Assembly (NCBI RefSeq): GCF_017744435.1
Contig: NZ_JAGIBG010000011.1
Span: forward strand, 54,933 to 118,932
Length of the DNA stretch: 64,000 bases
Direction: 5' to 3'
From: Pseudomonas sp.
GTDB lineage: Bacteria > Pseudomonadota > Gammaproteobacteria > Pseudomonadales > Pseudomonadaceae
The notes under the pieces were generated by a model. It did no database searches. It saw only the letters and a list, made by a program, of their open reading frames with translations, and was not told the DNA's origin. Both the position numbers and the translations under genes were made by a program. Shown here one piece after another: positions 11,915 through 27,629 of the stretch. Numbering within the stretch: the stretch's first letter is position 1; every line of letters begins with the position of its first letter.

Positions 11915-12979
11915 ATGACTGCCCTGAAGAACGATCGTTTCCTGCGTGCACTGCTCAAGCAACCCGTAGACGTCACCCCTGTCTGGATGATGCGCCAGGC
12001 CGGCCGCTACCTGCCGGAGTACCGCGCCAGCCGCGCCAAGGCCGGTGATTTCATGAGCCTGTGCATGAACCCGCAGTTCGCCTGCGAGGTAACCCTGCAG
12101 CCGCTGGACCGCTACCCGCTGGACGCGGCGATCCTGTTTTCGGACATCCTCACCATCCCGGACGCCATGGGCCTGGGCCTGTACTTCGAAACCGGCGAAG
12201 GCCCGCGTTTCAAGAAGGTCATCAGCACCCCGGCCGATATCGAAGCGCTGCCGATCCCTGACCCGCAGAAAGACCTCGGCTACGTGATGGACGCGGTCAG
12301 TACCATCCGCCGCGAACTCAATGGTCGCGTGCCACTGATCGGTTTCTCCGGCAGCCCGTGGACCCTGGCCACCTACATGGTCGAAGGCGGCTCGTCGAAA
12401 GACTTCCGCAAGACCAAGGCGATGGCCTACGACAACCCGCAAGCCCTGCACCTGCTGCTAGACAAGCTGGCCCAGTCAGTCACCAGCTACCTCAACGGCC
12501 AGATCCTTGCCGGCGCCCAGGCGGTGCAGATCTTCGATACCTGGGGCGGCAACCTGTCGGCAGCGGCTTACCAGGAGTTCTCCCTGGCCTACATGCGCAA
12601 GATCGTCAGCGGCCTGATCCGCGAGCACGAAGGGCGCAAGGTGCCAGTCATCCTGTTCACCAAGAACGGCGGCCTGTGGCTGGAAAGCATCGCCGAAGCC
12701 GGCGCTGATGCGCTGGGCCTGGACTGGACCTGCGAGATCGGCGACGCTCGCCGCCGCGTTGGTGGCAAGGTGGCGCTGCAGGGCAACATGGACCCGACCG
12801 TGCTCTACGCCAAGCCCGAGGCCATCCGCCAGGAAGTGGCGCGCATCCTCGCCAGCTATGGTAAGGGCACTGGCCACGTGTTCAACCTCGGCCACGGCAT
12901 CACCCCGGAAGTCGACCCGGAACACGCAGGCGTATTCATCAACGCCGTGCATGAACTGTCGGCGCAGTACCACCAGTAA
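11915..12979 (+). CDS. hemE: Uroporphyrinogen decarboxylase
   Basis: Removes four carboxyl groups from uroporphyrinogen III to make coproporphyrinogen III, a cytoplasmic step of heme synthesis. The 354-residue product has the family length and the signature [14 protein letters not shown] near the N-terminus. It also has [17 protein letters not shown] and the C-terminal [15 protein letters not shown] motif. It is a single gene with its own terminator. Confidence 0.98.
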   Translation: MTALKNDRFLRALLKQPVDVTPVWMMRQAGRYLPEYRASRAKAGDFMSLCMNPQFACEVTLQPLDRYPLDAAILFSDILTIPDAMGLGLYFETGEGPRFKKVISTPADIEALPIPDPQKDLGYVMDAVSTIRRELNGRVPLIGFSGSPWTLATYMVEGGSSKDFRKTKAMAYDNPQALHLLLDKLAQSVTSYLNGQILAGAQAVQIFDTWGGNLSAAAYQEFSLAYMRKIVSGLIREHEGRKVPVILFTKNGGLWLESIAEAGADALGLDWTCEIGDARRRVGGKVALQGNMDPTVLYAKPEAIRQEVARILASYGKGTGHVFNLGHGITPEVDPEHAGVFINAVHELSAQYHQ

Positions 12980-12994
12980 ATGCGCTGAAACGAA

Positions 12995-13020
12995 CAGCCC
13001 GGCCAAGTGCCGGGCTTTTT
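12995..13020 (+). terminator. hemE terminator
   Basis: AGCCCGGC and GCCGGGCT form a perfect 8-bp stem with a CAAGT loop, followed by TTTTT. Confidence 0.9.
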
Positions 13021-13037
13021 GTCGCACTGACTTGAGC

Positions 13038-13067
13038 GCCCTTTCGCGGGTAAACCCGCGAATGGGC
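13038..13067. repeat. Single REP-like palindrome
   Basis: GCCC-TTT-CGCGGGTAAACCCGCG-AAT-GGGC is one stem of the REP family, standing alone between the convergent ends of hemE and the MFS gene. Confidence 0.7.
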
Positions 13068-13068
13068 C

Positions 13069-14313
13069 TCAAGCCGTTTTCGGTTGAAGCTTGCTCAGGT
13101 GCAGTGCCACCAGCAACGCCACTGCCAGCAGGCTACCGATGAACAAGCCGATCCCGTTCCACCCCCACTGGTGCCAGAACACCCCACCGGCCGTACCGGC
13201 CACGCTGGACCCTGCGTAATAGCTGAACAGGTAAAGCGACGAAGCCTGCCCCTTGGCCTTCAGCGCGCGGCGGCCGATCCAGCTGCTGGCCACCGAGTGC
13301 GCACCGAAGAAGCCGAAGGTGAACACCAGCATGCCGACGATCACCATCGCCAACGGGGTGGCCAGGGTCATCAGCAGGCCGCCGGCCATTACGACGATAC
13401 TGGCCCAGAACACCTTGCGCCGGCCCAGCTTGTCAGCCAGTGCGCCGACTTGCGCCGAGCTGTAGATACCCGACAGGTAGACCACCGACAGCAAGCCGAC
13501 CAGCGCCTGGTTCATGTGGTAAGGCTCGGCCAGCAGGCGGTAGCCGATGTAGTTGAACAGGGTGACGAAGGCGCCCATCAGCAGGAAGGCTTCGAGGAAC
13601 AACCAAGGCAACCCGGCATCCTTGAAGTGCATGACGAAGCCGTCCAGCAGGCTGCGAGGGCTCATCAACTGCGGGCGGAAATTGCGCGATTCGGGCAGCA
13701 CTTTCCAGAACACCAGCGCAGCCACCAGGGCCAAGCCGCCAATGGTCAGCATCGCCGTGTGCCAGCTGACGAAGTCGATCAGTACCCCGGTGATCAGCCG
13801 CCCACTCATGCCGCCGATGGCATTGCCGCCGATGTACAGGCCCATGGCCAGGCCGATGTGCTGCGGGTGGATTTCTTCGCTCAGGTAGGTCATCGCCACC
13901 GCCGCCAGGCCACTCAGCGACAGGCCCACCAGGGCGCGGGTGGCCAGCACCAGCTCCCAGCTCGGCATCACCGCGCTGGCCAGGGTCGACAGGGCAGCAC
14001 AGACCAGGGCAAAGACCATCACCGGTTTGCGGCCGATGCGGTCGGAGATCGGGCCGGTGATCAGCAGGCCGAACGCCAGCATCGCAGTGGACACCGACAG
14101 CACCAGGCTGCTCTGCGCCGCGTTGATGGAAAACTCCTTCGACAGCAGCGGCATCATCGGCTGCACGCAGTACAGCAGGGCGAACGTGGCGAAGCCGCCG
14201 CTGAACAAGGCCAGCACGGTTTTCATGAAGGCGGGGGTGCCTTTCTCGATCCACATTTCGTTCAGGGGGGCAGGTTCTGGGCCGGCAGGAAGGGGGGCTA
14301 CAGCAGTTTTCAC
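13069..14313 (-). CDS. MFS transporter, YnfM-like drug:H+ antiporter family
   Basis: A predicted 12-span inner-membrane exporter of 414 residues. It has the MFS motif GPISDRIGRKP in the loop after span 2 and the related LADKLGRRK in the middle loop. The start was set at GTG 14313 because AGAGG lies eight bases upstream; the frame runs open to 14370 without a better site. It is divergent from a LysR-type gene 107 bases away, the usual arrangement for a regulator and its target. The substrate cannot be read from the sequence. Confidence 0.88.
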   Translation of the reverse strand: MKTAVAPLPAGPEPAPLNEMWIEKGTPAFMKTVLALFSGGFATFALLYCVQPMMPLLSKEFSINAAQSSLVLSVSTAMLAFGLLITGPISDRIGRKPVMVFALVCAALSTLASAVMPSWELVLATRALVGLSLSGLAAVAMTYLSEEIHPQHIGLAMGLYIGGNAIGGMSGRLITGVLIDFVSWHTAMLTIGGLALVAALVFWKVLPESRNFRPQLMSPRSLLDGFVMHFKDAGLPWLFLEAFLLMGAFVTLFNYIGYRLLAEPYHMNQALVGLLSVVYLSGIYSSAQVGALADKLGRRKVFWASIVVMAGGLLMTLATPLAMVIVGMLVFTFGFFGAHSVASSWIGRRALKAKGQASSLYLFSYYAGSSVAGTAGGVFWHQWGWNGIGLFIGSLLAVALLVALHLSKLQPKTA

Positions 14314-14420
14314 GGGCGGTACCTCTGGCGCAATGAAAAAAGCATATAGCTGGCTAATGATTAGATCCAATATATTGTTCGACCTATTTGAGACGTTTAG
14401 CGACCTGATTGGAGCCGATC
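14314..14420. promoter_or_regulatory. Divergent control region between the MFS gene and its LysR regulator
   Basis: An AT-rich 107-base gap. It contains an 11-bp palindrome CTAATGATTAG (14354-14364) and, three bases later, a 10-bp palindrome CAATATATTG (14368-14377). LysR-type regulators usually bind interrupted dyads with a T-N11-A core in such gaps, so these are likely recognition and activation sites. Confidence 0.55.
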
Positions 14421-15314
14421 ATGGAACTGCGCCATTTGCGTTACTTCATCGCCGTTGCCGAAGAACTGCACTTCGGCCGCGCGGCCCAGCAACTGGGCAT
14501 CTCCCAGCCGCCATTGAGCCAGCAGATCCAGGCGCTGGAGCAGGAATTGGGTGCGCGCCTGTTCGAGCGGACCAATCGTCGGGTCGAGCTGAGCGAGGCG
14601 GGTCGCCTGTTCCTTGAAGAGGCGCGCCAGGTGCTGGCGCAGGTGGAGAAGGCGGCCGATGTGGCGCGCCGTGCACAGTTGGGTGAACTGGGCGAGATGA
14701 AAATCGGCTTCACGTCGTCGGCGCCGTTCACGTCGAAGATCCCCAAGGCCATTCATGCCTTTCGCCAGCGCTTCCCCGCAGTGCACCTGAACCTCAAGGA
14801 AATGAGCAGCCGGGATGTCGCCGAAGGGGTGTTCGACGAATCCATCGAAGTCGGTCTGATGCGGCCGATGCCGCTGCCGGAAGGCCTGGTGGCTACCGAG
14901 CTGTTCCGCGAGCCGCTGGTGGCAGTGATCAATGCCTCGCATCCGTTGGCGGAAGGCACGGAACAAGGCGTGCACATGGCCGCCCTGGCCCATGAACCGT
15001 TCGTGTTCTTCCCGCGCAGCTATGGCAGCGGGTTGCATGCGCAGTTGTTGAGCCTGGCACGCCAGGCCGGGTTCAGCCCGCACTTTGCCCAGGAAGCGGG
15101 GGAGGCGATGACCATCATCGGCCTGGTGTCGGCGGGGCTTGGGGTCTCGGTGCTGCCGGCATCGTTCAAGCGCATGCAGATCGAAGGCGTGGTGTACCGC
15201 ACGTTGCTGGATGAAGGGGCGATGTCGGCAGTGTGGCTGGTGCAGCGCGAGCGCGGTGGTTCGGCGATGGCCCGGGCGTTCGCCGAGTTGCTGACGGGAC
15301 TGATGGCGGCCTGA
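14421..15314 (+). CDS. LysR-type transcriptional regulator
   Basis: A 297-residue protein with the classic LysR N-terminus [36 protein letters not shown], a winged helix-turn-helix over ~1-60. A periplasmic-binding-protein-like effector domain follows. GGAG lies six bases before ATG 14421, which fixes the start. It is divergent from the MFS exporter and probably controls it and itself. The effector is unknown; the BenM/CatR-like N-terminus is not enough to name one. Confidence 0.93.
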   Translation: MELRHLRYFIAVAEELHFGRAAQQLGISQPPLSQQIQALEQELGARLFERTNRRVELSEAGRLFLEEARQVLAQVEKAADVARRAQLGELGEMKIGFTSSAPFTSKIPKAIHAFRQRFPAVHLNLKEMSSRDVAEGVFDESIEVGLMRPMPLPEGLVATELFREPLVAVINASHPLAEGTEQGVHMAALAHEPFVFFPRSYGSGLHAQLLSLARQAGFSPHFAQEAGEAMTIIGLVSAGLGVSVLPASFKRMQIEGVVYRTLLDEGAMSAVWLVQRERGGSAMARAFAELLTGLMAA

Positions 15315-15396
15315 TCCGGCGAACGGGCAAATGGCACTGGCCATTGCCGCTGCGCCGCCACATACTCGGGCATTCGTTGATACACGGAGGTCAATC

Positions 15397-16170
15397 ATGC
15401 GGCGCGTGGTGTTCAATCAGAAAGGTGGCGTGGGCAAGTCGAGCATCGCTTGCAACCTGGCGGCAGTGAGCGCCAGCGAAGGTTATCGGACCTTGCTGAT
15501 CGACCTGGATGCCCAGGCCAACTCGACCCAGTACCTGACCGGCCTGACCGGCGACGATATCCCCATGGGTATTGCCGACTTCTTCAAGCAGAGCCTGTCC
15601 AGCGGACCGTTCAGCAAGAAGAACAAAGTCGACATCTACGAAACCCCGTTCGACAACCTGCACGTGGTCACCGCCACGGCAGAGCTTGCCGACCTGCAAC
15701 CCAAGCTGGAAGCCAAGCACAAGATCAACAAGCTGCGTAAGTTGCTCGACGAGCTGGACGAGGACTACGAGCGGATCTACATCGACACGCCACCGGCGCT
15801 CAACTTCTATGCGGTTTCCGCACTGATCGCCGCTGATCGCGTGCTGATTCCCTTCGACTGCGACAGTTTCTCGCGCCAGGCGCTGTACGGCCTGCTGGCC
15901 GAAATCGAAGAGCTCAAGGACGACCACAACGAAGACCTGGTGGTCGAAGGCATCGTGGTCAACCAGTTCCAGTCCCGCGCCAGCCTGCCCCAGCAGATGC
16001 TCGACGAACTGCTGGCCGAAGGGCTGCCGGTGCTACCGGTGTACCTGGGCAGCTCGGTGAAGATGCGCGAATCGCACCATGCCAACCTGCCGCTGATTCA
16101 CCTGGAACCGCGGCACAAGCTGACACAGCAGTTTGTCGAGTTGCATTCGCTGCTCGAAGAGAACGCTTAG
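15397..16170 (+). CDS. Orphan ParA/MinD-family ATPase
   Basis: A 257-residue ATPase with the deviant Walker A box KGGVGKSS (residues 9-16), the switch region [10 protein letters not shown] and a Walker B-like IYIDTPPAL. These are ParA-family features used in positioning plasmids, chromosomes or protein clusters. No parB or DNA-partitioning partner is adjacent; the flanks are a LysR gene and trxC. CGGAGG lies six bases before ATG 15397. The stop overlaps the trxC stop by three bases on the other strand. A role in placing some cell component is inference. Confidence 0.88.
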   Translation: MRRVVFNQKGGVGKSSIACNLAAVSASEGYRTLLIDLDAQANSTQYLTGLTGDDIPMGIADFFKQSLSSGPFSKKNKVDIYETPFDNLHVVTATAELADLQPKLEAKHKINKLRKLLDELDEDYERIYIDTPPALNFYAVSALIAADRVLIPFDCDSFSRQALYGLLAEIEELKDDHNEDLVVEGIVVNQFQSRASLPQQMLDELLAEGLPVLPVYLGSSVKMRESHHANLPLIHLEPRHKLTQQFVELHSLLEENA

Positions 16171-16601
16171 ACCCCTTGGCTACGCAACCACTCCAGCAAC
16201 GACTGGAGTGGAAACGCCCCGGCCTGGCGGCTGACTTCGCGGCCGTTCTTGAACAGGATCAGGCTGGGAATCGAGCGGATACCCAGCTGCCCGGCCAGGT
16301 TGCGGTTGGCTTCGCTGTCGAGCTTGGCCAGGCGGCAGCGGCCGCTGAGCTGGCGGGCAGCCTGTTCGAAGGTCGGGGCGAAGGATTTGCATGGGCCGCA
16401 CCAGTCGGCCCAGACGTCGATCAGCAGCGGCAGGTCGCCCTTGATCTGGCTGGCGTAGTTGGCTTCGCTGAGTTCGAAGGGTTGGCTCAGCAGCACGTCC
16501 TGTTTGCAGCGGCCGCATTTCGGCGCGTCGCCCAGGCGTGCCGCCGGCAGGCGGTTGAGGCCGTTGCAGTGGGGACAGGGGATTACCAGTGGGTCGGACA
16601 T
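16167..16601 (-). CDS. trxC: Thioredoxin 2 (zinc-binding thioredoxin)
   Basis: A cytoplasmic disulfide reductase of 144 residues. The N-terminal extension has two CxxC pairs (C9/C12 and C29/C32) that bind zinc, followed by a thioredoxin fold with active site WCGPC (C68, C71) and cis-proline segment SIPSLILF. This layout is diagnostic of TrxC rather than TrxA. In E. coli trxC is OxyR-controlled; no such site was identified here. It is convergent with the ParA gene, and selO lies 16 bases upstream on the same strand. Confidence 0.95.
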   Translation of the reverse strand: MSDPLVIPCPHCNGLNRLPAARLGDAPKCGRCKQDVLLSQPFELSEANYASQIKGDLPLLIDVWADWCGPCKSFAPTFEQAARQLSGRCRLAKLDSEANRNLAGQLGIRSIPSLILFKNGREVSRQAGAFPLQSLLEWLRSQGV

Positions 16602-16617
16602 TTGGGTTCCTTGAACA

Positions 16618-21566
<4,949 letters not shown>

Positions 21567-21601
21567 AGGCAGACTACTTGTGGATCAGGCAGAAACGGAG
21601 T

Positions 21602-23344
21602 TTAGAGGAACAATCCTGGTCCGGGTCGCGTTCCCTCGGGGAATCTGACGCCGACTTTCTGGATCTTGTTCCCGTCCATGGTCGCCACGGTCCAGATCGT
21701 GCCGTGCCAATCGACCTGGTCACCTACTACTGGAGCGCCTCCGACCTTCTGTCGGATGAACTGCGCCAGCGGCATTTTCGCGTCCAGGCCGTCCAGCTTG
21801 AGACCATAAAGGGCGGCCACCGCGCCCAGCTCGGCATCGCCTTCGAGCACGAAGTCGCCGAAGAAGCGCAGGTCCAGACCACGCTGGGGTGCCTGGCTGA
21901 ACAGTTTGCCCAGCGCCGGGAGGTTATGTTCGTGGCCGATCACGCAGAGCATGTCGCCGACTTCCAGTACCGTGCTGCCGGACGGGTGCAGCAGTTGCTC
22001 GGCGCGGAACAGCGCGGCGATGCGGGTGCCTTCAGGCATTTTCAACTCGCGCAGGGCCGCACCGATGCACCATTTTTCCGCGCCCAGGCGGTAGACGAAC
22101 AGCTCCCACTCGCTGGTGACGTGCACTTCCAGCGCCGAGCGGGAAATCGGCGCCGGGTCTGGTGGTACGGTGACTTTCAGCAGCTTGGCCATCCACGGCA
22201 GGCTGGTGCCCTGCACCAGCAGCGACACCAGCACGATGAAGAACGCCAGGTTGAAGAACAGCTGGGCGTCCGGCAGGCCGGCCATCAGCGGGAACACCGC
22301 CAGAATGATCGGCACCGCGCCGCGCAGGCCAACCCAGGAGATGAAGCCTTTTTCGCGACCATGGAAGGCCTTGAACGGCAGCAGGCTGGCGACCACCGAC
22401 AGGGGGCGCGCCACCAGGATCATCCACAGCGCCAGGCCCAGTGCGGGCAGGGCAATCGGCAGCAGGTCGTGGGGCGTGACCAGCAGCCCCAGCACCAGGA
22501 ACATGCCGATCTGGGCCAGCCAGGCCATGCCGTCGAGCATGTGCAGGATGCCGTGGCGGCTGCGGATCGGCTTGTTGCCCAAAACCAGGCCACACAGGTA
22601 AACGGCGAGGAAGCCGCTGCCGTGCAGGGCGTTGGTCAACGAGAACACCACCAGGCCGCCAGCGACCACCAGGATCGGGTACAGGCCACCGGCCAGGTTG
22701 ATGCGGTTGACCAGTTGCAGCATCAGCCAGCCGCCACCCAGGCCAACCAGGCCGCCGATGCCGAATTCGCGCAACAAGTGGCCCAGCAGGCTCCAGTGCA
22801 GGCCGGTCTGGCCGCTGGCGATCATGTCGATCAGGGTCACGGTAAGGAACACGGCCATCGGGTCGTTGCTGCCCGATTCGATTTCCAGCGTGGCGGTCAC
22901 CCGTTCGTTCAGGCCTTTGCCGCCGAGCAGCGAAAACACTGCCGCGGCGTCGGTAGAGCCGACGATGGCGCCGATCAGCAGGCCCTGGATCAGGCTCAGG
23001 TTGAACAGCCAGGCGGCTACCATGCCGGTGAGCCCGGTGGTGATCATCACGCCGACGGTGGCCAGCGACAGTGCCGGCCACAGTGCCACACGGAAACTCG
23101 CCACCCGGGTGCGCAGGCCACCGTCGAGCAAGATCACGGCCAATGCCAGGTTGCCCACCAGGTAGGCGGTCGGGTAGTTGTTGAAGATGATGCCGCCACC
23201 GTCGACACCGGCGACCATGCCGACGGCGAGGATGATGACCAGAATTGGGATGCCCAGACGCGACGACAGCGAGCTGACCAGGATACTTGCGCCCACCAGC
23301 AATGCGCCGATCAGAAACAGGCTGTTGATGGTGCTGGCATCCAA
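21602..23344 (-). CDS. nhaP2: Potassium/proton antiporter, NhaP2 (CvrA) family
   Basis: A CPA1-type antiporter of 580 residues with ~12 membrane spans over the first ~390 residues, including the SNDPMAVFL ion site. A cytoplasmic TrkA-C domain (~400-480) and a CorC/HlyC-like domain at the end follow. Homologues exchange K+ for H+ and help cells cope with low osmolarity or excess K+. The start is TTG 23344 with GGAG nine bases upstream; no ATG fits better. Its pairing with mscK suggests a joint osmotic role. Confidence 0.9.
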   Translation of the reverse strand: MDASTINSLFLIGALLVGASILVSSLSSRLGIPILVIILAVGMVAGVDGGGIIFNNYPTAYLVGNLALAVILLDGGLRTRVASFRVALWPALSLATVGVMITTGLTGMVAAWLFNLSLIQGLLIGAIVGSTDAAAVFSLLGGKGLNERVTATLEIESGSNDPMAVFLTVTLIDMIASGQTGLHWSLLGHLLREFGIGGLVGLGGGWLMLQLVNRINLAGGLYPILVVAGGLVVFSLTNALHGSGFLAVYLCGLVLGNKPIRSRHGILHMLDGMAWLAQIGMFLVLGLLVTPHDLLPIALPALGLALWMILVARPLSVVASLLPFKAFHGREKGFISWVGLRGAVPIILAVFPLMAGLPDAQLFFNLAFFIVLVSLLVQGTSLPWMAKLLKVTVPPDPAPISRSALEVHVTSEWELFVYRLGAEKWCIGAALRELKMPEGTRIAALFRAEQLLHPSGSTVLEVGDMLCVIGHEHNLPALGKLFSQAPQRGLDLRFFGDFVLEGDAELGAVAALYGLKLDGLDAKMPLAQFIRQKVGGAPVVGDQVDWHGTIWTVATMDGNKIQKVGVRFPEGTRPGPGLFL

Positions 23345-23450
23345 AGGCAGGTACTCCGGGATATCGCGGGAAGAGGGTGACTCGCAAGTCGCGTGCCAAA
23401 TGATTCTAACCTGATGAATTGGCAGCCTGTAAAGCGTTTCTGCAGATGAA

Positions 23451-23477
23451 AAAAAGGCACCGCGGTGGGTGCCTTTT
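23451..23477 (-). terminator. Terminator downstream of betA
   Basis: On the minus strand GGCACC and GGTGCC pair around a CACCGC loop and are followed by a T-run (the A-run at 23449-23455 on the plus strand). It ends the betIBA transcript. Confidence 0.8.
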
Positions 23478-23500
23478 CGGGTGTTGCCTGGGAGGGCCCT

Positions 23501-23582
23501 TTCGCGGCTAAAGCCGCTCCTACAGGTACTGCACAGATTTCAAAACCTGTGCGAACCCTGTGGGAGCGGCTTCAGCCGCGAA
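23501..23582. repeat. REP pair, CGCGGCTAAAGCCG subtype
   Basis: Inverted REP arms from 23501 and to 23582, extended outside by GGGCCCT and AGAGGCC. It lies between the betA stop and its terminator. Confidence 0.85.
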
Positions 23583-23597
23583 GAGGCCGGGGCAGGC

Positions 23598-25295
23598 TTA
23601 CGCCTGCTTCACCTCACGCATCGCCTTGCCCTTCACCGGTGCACCGTTGGCCACGTAGTACTTGGCGGTGCTGCGCGGCAGCGGCTTGCGGTTGCGGATC
23701 TTGTCCGAGATCTTCTCGGCGATCATGATCGTGGTGGCGTTGAGGTTGCCGGTGATGATGATCGGCATGATCGACGCATCGACCACACGCAGGCCTTTCA
23801 TGCCGTGCACGCGGCCTTCGCCGTCGACCACTGCCATGTCATCGGTGCCCATCTTGCACGAGCAGGATGGGTGGAAGGCGGTTTCGGCGTGCTCGCGGAT
23901 GAACTTGTCCAGTTCCTCGTCGGTCTGCACATGCTCGCCCGGGCTGATCTCGCGACCGCGGTACGGGTCCAGCGCTGGCTGGGCCATGATTTCGCGGGTC
24001 AGGCGGATGCCGTCACGGAATTCCTGCCAGTCCTGCTCGGTGGCCATGTAGTTGAACAGGATGCTCGGGTGCTGGCGCGGGTTCTTCGACTTGGCCTGGA
24101 TGCGGCCACGGCTTGGCGAGCGCATCGAGCCCATGTGCGCCTGGAAACCGTGTTCCTTCACGCCGTTGGAGCCGTTGTAGTTAATCGCGACCGGCAGGAA
24201 GTGGTACTGGATGTTCGGCCACTCGAACTCAGGGCGGGTGCGGATGAAACCACCGGCCTCGAACTGGTTGCTGGCGCCGATACCGGTACCGTTGAACATC
24301 CACTCGGCGCCGATGGCCGGCTGGTTCCACCACAGCAGCGATGGGTACAGCGACACGGGCTGGGTGCAGGCGTACTGCAGGTACAGCTCGAGGTGGTCCT
24401 GCAGGTTCTCGCCGACGCCCGGCAGGTCGTGCACGACCGGGATCTCGAGGCTTTCCAGCAGGGCGCGTGGGCCGACACCGGAGCGCTGCAGCAGCTGCGG
24501 CGATGCGATGGCGCCGGAGCTGACGATCACTTCCTTGCGGGCACGGGCTTCAACGCGCTCTTCGCTGTCGCCGACCAGGTAGGTCACGCCAACGGCACGC
24601 TTGCCGTCGAACAGCACACGGTCGCTCAGGGCGTGGGTGACGATGGTCAGGTTCGGGCGCTTCTTGGCCTGGTCCAGGTAGCCGCGGGCGGTGCTGGAAC
24701 GGCGGCCGTTCTTGGTCACCGAACGGTCCATCGGGCCGAAGCCTTCCTGCTGGTAACCGTTGAGGTCTTCGGTACGCGGGTAACCGGCCTGCACGCCAGC
24801 TTCGACCATGGCGTGGAACAGCGGGTTGTTGCCGGCTTTCGGCGTGGCCACGCTGACCGGGCCGTCGCCGCCGTGGTAGTCGTTCGGGCCGATGTCGCGG
24901 GTTTCGGCTTTACGGAAGTACGGCAGGCAGTCCAGGTAGGTCCAGTCTTCCAGGCCTGGCAGCTCTGCCCAACCGTCGAAGTCCTTGGCGTTGCCGCGGA
25001 TGTAGCACATGCCGTTGATCAGCGACGAGCCACCCAGGCCCTTGCCGCGGCCACATTCCATGCGGCGGCCGTCCATGTGCGGCTCCGGGTCGGTCTCGTA
25101 GGCCCAGTTGTAGCGGCGGCCCTGCAGCGGGAAGGCCAGGGCGGCTGGCATCTGGGTGCGGAAGTCGAAGCGGTAGTCGGGGCCACCGGCTTCCAGCAGC
25201 AGCACGGTAACGCCGGCGTCTTCGGTCAGGCGGGTAGCCAGGGTGTTACCGGCGGAGCCTGCTCCGACGATGATGTAATCGAATTCTTGGGACAT
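23598..25295 (-). CDS. betA: Choline dehydrogenase
   Basis: A membrane-associated FAD enzyme of the GMC family that oxidises choline to betaine aldehyde and can carry on to glycine betaine. The 565-residue product has the FAD loop [14 protein letters not shown] at the N-terminus and the C-terminal HPSCSCKMG segment with the catalytic His. The [12 protein letters not shown] ending is typical of BetA. It is the last gene of betI-betB-betA, 78 bases after betB. Confidence 0.97.
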   Translation of the reverse strand: MSQEFDYIIVGAGSAGNTLATRLTEDAGVTVLLLEAGGPDYRFDFRTQMPAALAFPLQGRRYNWAYETDPEPHMDGRRMECGRGKGLGGSSLINGMCYIRGNAKDFDGWAELPGLEDWTYLDCLPYFRKAETRDIGPNDYHGGDGPVSVATPKAGNNPLFHAMVEAGVQAGYPRTEDLNGYQQEGFGPMDRSVTKNGRRSSTARGYLDQAKKRPNLTIVTHALSDRVLFDGKRAVGVTYLVGDSEERVEARARKEVIVSSGAIASPQLLQRSGVGPRALLESLEIPVVHDLPGVGENLQDHLELYLQYACTQPVSLYPSLLWWNQPAIGAEWMFNGTGIGASNQFEAGGFIRTRPEFEWPNIQYHFLPVAINYNGSNGVKEHGFQAHMGSMRSPSRGRIQAKSKNPRQHPSILFNYMATEQDWQEFRDGIRLTREIMAQPALDPYRGREISPGEHVQTDEELDKFIREHAETAFHPSCSCKMGTDDMAVVDGEGRVHGMKGLRVVDASIMPIIITGNLNATTIMIAEKISDKIRNRKPLPRSTAKYYVANGAPVKGKAMREVKQA

Positions 25296-25373
25296 GGGAG
25301 TACCCTCGTGTTGGCGGTGATCAGGGAGCGGAAACGCCCGTGCGCAGTGGCACGGGCGTGGCTGGACAGGGCC

Positions 25374-26846
25374 TTAGAAGACCGAGTTGTAGCCGCCCAG
25401 CTCGACCTGGACCGACTTGATGCGAGTGTATTGAGCCAGCGAGCTGACGCCGTTCTCACGGCCGACGCCCGACTGCTTGTAGCCGCCAACCGGCATTTCG
25501 GCTGGCGATTCGCCCCAGGCGTTGATCCAGCAGATACCGGCTTCCAGCTGGTGGATGATGCGGTGGGCGCGGGAGATGTCGTTGGTGCAGACACCGGCGG
25601 CCAGGCCGTAGTCGGTGTCGTTGGCACGGCGGATGACTTCTTCTTCGGTCTCGTAGGTGAGGATGCTCATCACCGGGCCGAAGATCTCTTCCTTGACGAT
25701 GGTCATGTCGTCAGTGCAGTCGGTGAACACGGTCGGGGCCACGAAGGCACCGTTGGCGAAGTCACCGGCAGTCAGACGCTCGCCGCCGCACAGCACGCGG
25801 GCACCTTCTTCTTTACCCTTGGCGATGTAGCCCAGCACGCTTTCCATGTGCTGGAAGCTGACCAGTGGGCCGAAGTTGGTGTTCTCGTCTTCCGGGTTGC
25901 CAACGCGGATGCGGGCAACGCGTTCGGCGATCTTGGCTTCGAAGGCCGCCTTCATTTCAGCCGGGATGAACACGCGGGTGCCGTTGGTGCAGACCTGGCC
26001 GGAGCTGTAGAAGTTGGCCATCATGGCGATGTCGGCGGCCTTGTCCAGGTCGGCGTCGGCGCAGATGATCAGTGGCGACTTGCCGCCCAGTTCCATGGTG
26101 ACTTCCTTGAGCGACGAGCTCGAGGCGCTGGCCATGACCTTCTTGCCGGTGGTGGTGCCGCCGGTGAAGGAGACTTTCTCGATGCGTGGGTGCTCGGTCA
26201 GCCAGGTGCCGACTTCGCGACCGCTGCCGGTCAGGACGTTGAACACGCCGTTCGGCAGGCCGGCTTCGGTGTAGATCTCGGCCAGTTTCAGGGTGGTCAG
26301 CGAAGTGACTTCCGAAGGCTTGAAGATCATCGCGTTGCCAGCGGCCAGGGCCGGGGCGGATTTCCACAGGGCGATCTGGATCGGGTAGTTCCACGCGCCG
26401 ATGCCGACGGTGACGCCCAGCGGCTCGCGGCGGGTGTAGACGAAGGACGATTCGCGCAGCGGGATCTGCTCGCCTTCGATGGCCGGTACCAGGCCAGCGT
26501 AGTACTCCAGCACGTCGGCGCCGGTAACGATGTCGACGTAGCGGGTTTCCGAGTACGACTTGCCGGTGTCCAGGGTTTCCAGCATGGCCAGTTCATCGTT
26601 GCGCTCGCGCAGGATGTCGACGGCGCGGCGCAGGATGCGCGAACGCTGCATGGCGGTCATCGCAGCCCAGACCTTCTGGCCGCGCTCGGCGCTTTCCACG
26701 GCCTTCTCGACGTCGGCCTCGGTGGCACGTTGCACGTGGGCGAGGACTTCGCCGGTAGCCGGGTTGATGGCTTCGAAGGTGGCATCGCTGCCAGCGTCGA
26801 CGTAAGCGCCATCAATGTAGAGTTTTTGCGTTCCGAAACGGGCCAT
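25374..26846 (-). CDS. betB: Betaine aldehyde dehydrogenase
   Basis: Oxidises betaine aldehyde to glycine betaine with NAD(P). The 490-residue product has the aldehyde dehydrogenase signatures MELGGKSP (catalytic Glu) and [11 protein letters not shown] (catalytic Cys), and the cofactor loop GSGREVG. The frame is open to 27041, overlapping betI, but ATG 26846 with an upstream GAGGA gives the family N-terminus ([13 protein letters not shown]). It lies 37 bases after betI. Confidence 0.97.
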   Translation of the reverse strand: MARFGTQKLYIDGAYVDAGSDATFEAINPATGEVLAHVQRATEADVEKAVESAERGQKVWAAMTAMQRSRILRRAVDILRERNDELAMLETLDTGKSYSETRYVDIVTGADVLEYYAGLVPAIEGEQIPLRESSFVYTRREPLGVTVGIGAWNYPIQIALWKSAPALAAGNAMIFKPSEVTSLTTLKLAEIYTEAGLPNGVFNVLTGSGREVGTWLTEHPRIEKVSFTGGTTTGKKVMASASSSSLKEVTMELGGKSPLIICADADLDKAADIAMMANFYSSGQVCTNGTRVFIPAEMKAAFEAKIAERVARIRVGNPEDENTNFGPLVSFQHMESVLGYIAKGKEEGARVLCGGERLTAGDFANGAFVAPTVFTDCTDDMTIVKEEIFGPVMSILTYETEEEVIRRANDTDYGLAAGVCTNDISRAHRIIHQLEAGICWINAWGESPAEMPVGGYKQSGVGRENGVSSLAQYTRIKSVQVELGGYNSVF

Positions 26847-26883
26847 AGTGTCCTCGCAAGTGCAGTGTGTGGTTGGCTGCGCG

Positions 26884-27540
26884 TCACGCTCCTGCCGGGT
26901 TGGCAAGCGCCGTGCGTGCTTGATCAGCGGCCTGGTCGGTTGTGTCCAGGGTGTGCTGTTTAGCCAGTTGTAGATCCATGTATTCGTATGCAATCCGTAC
27001 TGCCTGGTCGGTGTCGAATGCATCTCCCGACAGGGCACCACGCAGCCACAGGCCGTCGATCAGGGCCGCCAGGCCGCGGGCTGCCTTGCGCGCATGGTAG
27101 AGCGGCAGGGCGCGGCGGAACTGGCAGCACAGGTTGGAATACAGGCGGTGATCGTTGATCCGCTGCAACCTGTGCAAATCGGGCTGGTGCATGCTGGAAG
27201 CCCAGAAGGCCAACCAGGTTTTCATTGCCGGGCCGTTCACCTGGCTGGCATCGAAGTTGCCCTCGATGATCACTTTCAGGTGGGCACGCGGGCTGTCGTC
27301 CGTCAGGGCCTGGCGACGTGCTCTAACGCCTTCGTTGAGCATGTTCATGATGTAACCCATCGTCGCTGCGATCAGGCCGTTCTTGTCCCGAAAGTAGTGA
27401 CTGATGATGCCGTTCGACACACCGGCCAAACGGGCAATCAGCGCAATGCTGGCGTCACCCAGTCCGACCTGATCGACCGCCTGCAATGTGGCTTCGATCA
27501 ACTGCTGGCGGCGGATGGGCTGCATACCGACCTTGGGCAT
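26884..27540 (-). CDS. betI: Choline-responsive repressor BetI
   Basis: A TetR-family repressor of the bet genes, released by choline. It has an N-terminal helix-turn-helix ([21 protein letters not shown], ~30-50). The conserved ligand-domain segments [15 protein letters not shown] and [22 protein letters not shown] are also present. At 218 residues it is ~20 longer than most BetI proteins because of an extra C-terminal tail rich in Asp, Gln and Ala. A perfect palindrome 70 bases upstream is the likely operator. First gene of betIBA. Confidence 0.96.
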   Translation of the reverse strand: MPKVGMQPIRRQQLIEATLQAVDQVGLGDASIALIARLAGVSNGIISHYFRDKNGLIAATMGYIMNMLNEGVRARRQALTDDSPRAHLKVIIEGNFDASQVNGPAMKTWLAFWASSMHQPDLHRLQRINDHRLYSNLCCQFRRALPLYHARKAARGLAALIDGLWLRGALSGDAFDTDQAVRIAYEYMDLQLAKQHTLDTTDQAADQARTALANPAGA

Positions 27541-27609
27541 CTTGCTATCTCCTCAGGCCTGCGAGCAGACGACAGGCGGCTGACTCGGCGAAGGCCAGTC
27601 TATTTTGTT

Positions 27610-27629
27610 TTGATTGAACGTTCAATCAA
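27610..27629. promoter_or_regulatory. BetI operator (20-bp perfect palindrome)
   Basis: TTGATTGAACGTTCAATCAA is fully symmetrical. BetI-type operators contain a TTGAACGTTCAA-like core, and this lies upstream of betI, so autoregulation of betIBA by choline is expected. Confidence 0.88.

Noticed and set aside
13084..14349. Plus-strand frame across the MFS gene
   Set aside because: Gln/His/Arg-rich antisense shadow of a 12-span transporter.
23469..26963. An 1164-codon plus-strand frame across betA and betB
   Set aside because: It spans two certain genes on the other strand plus a terminator and REP pair; no motif seen.
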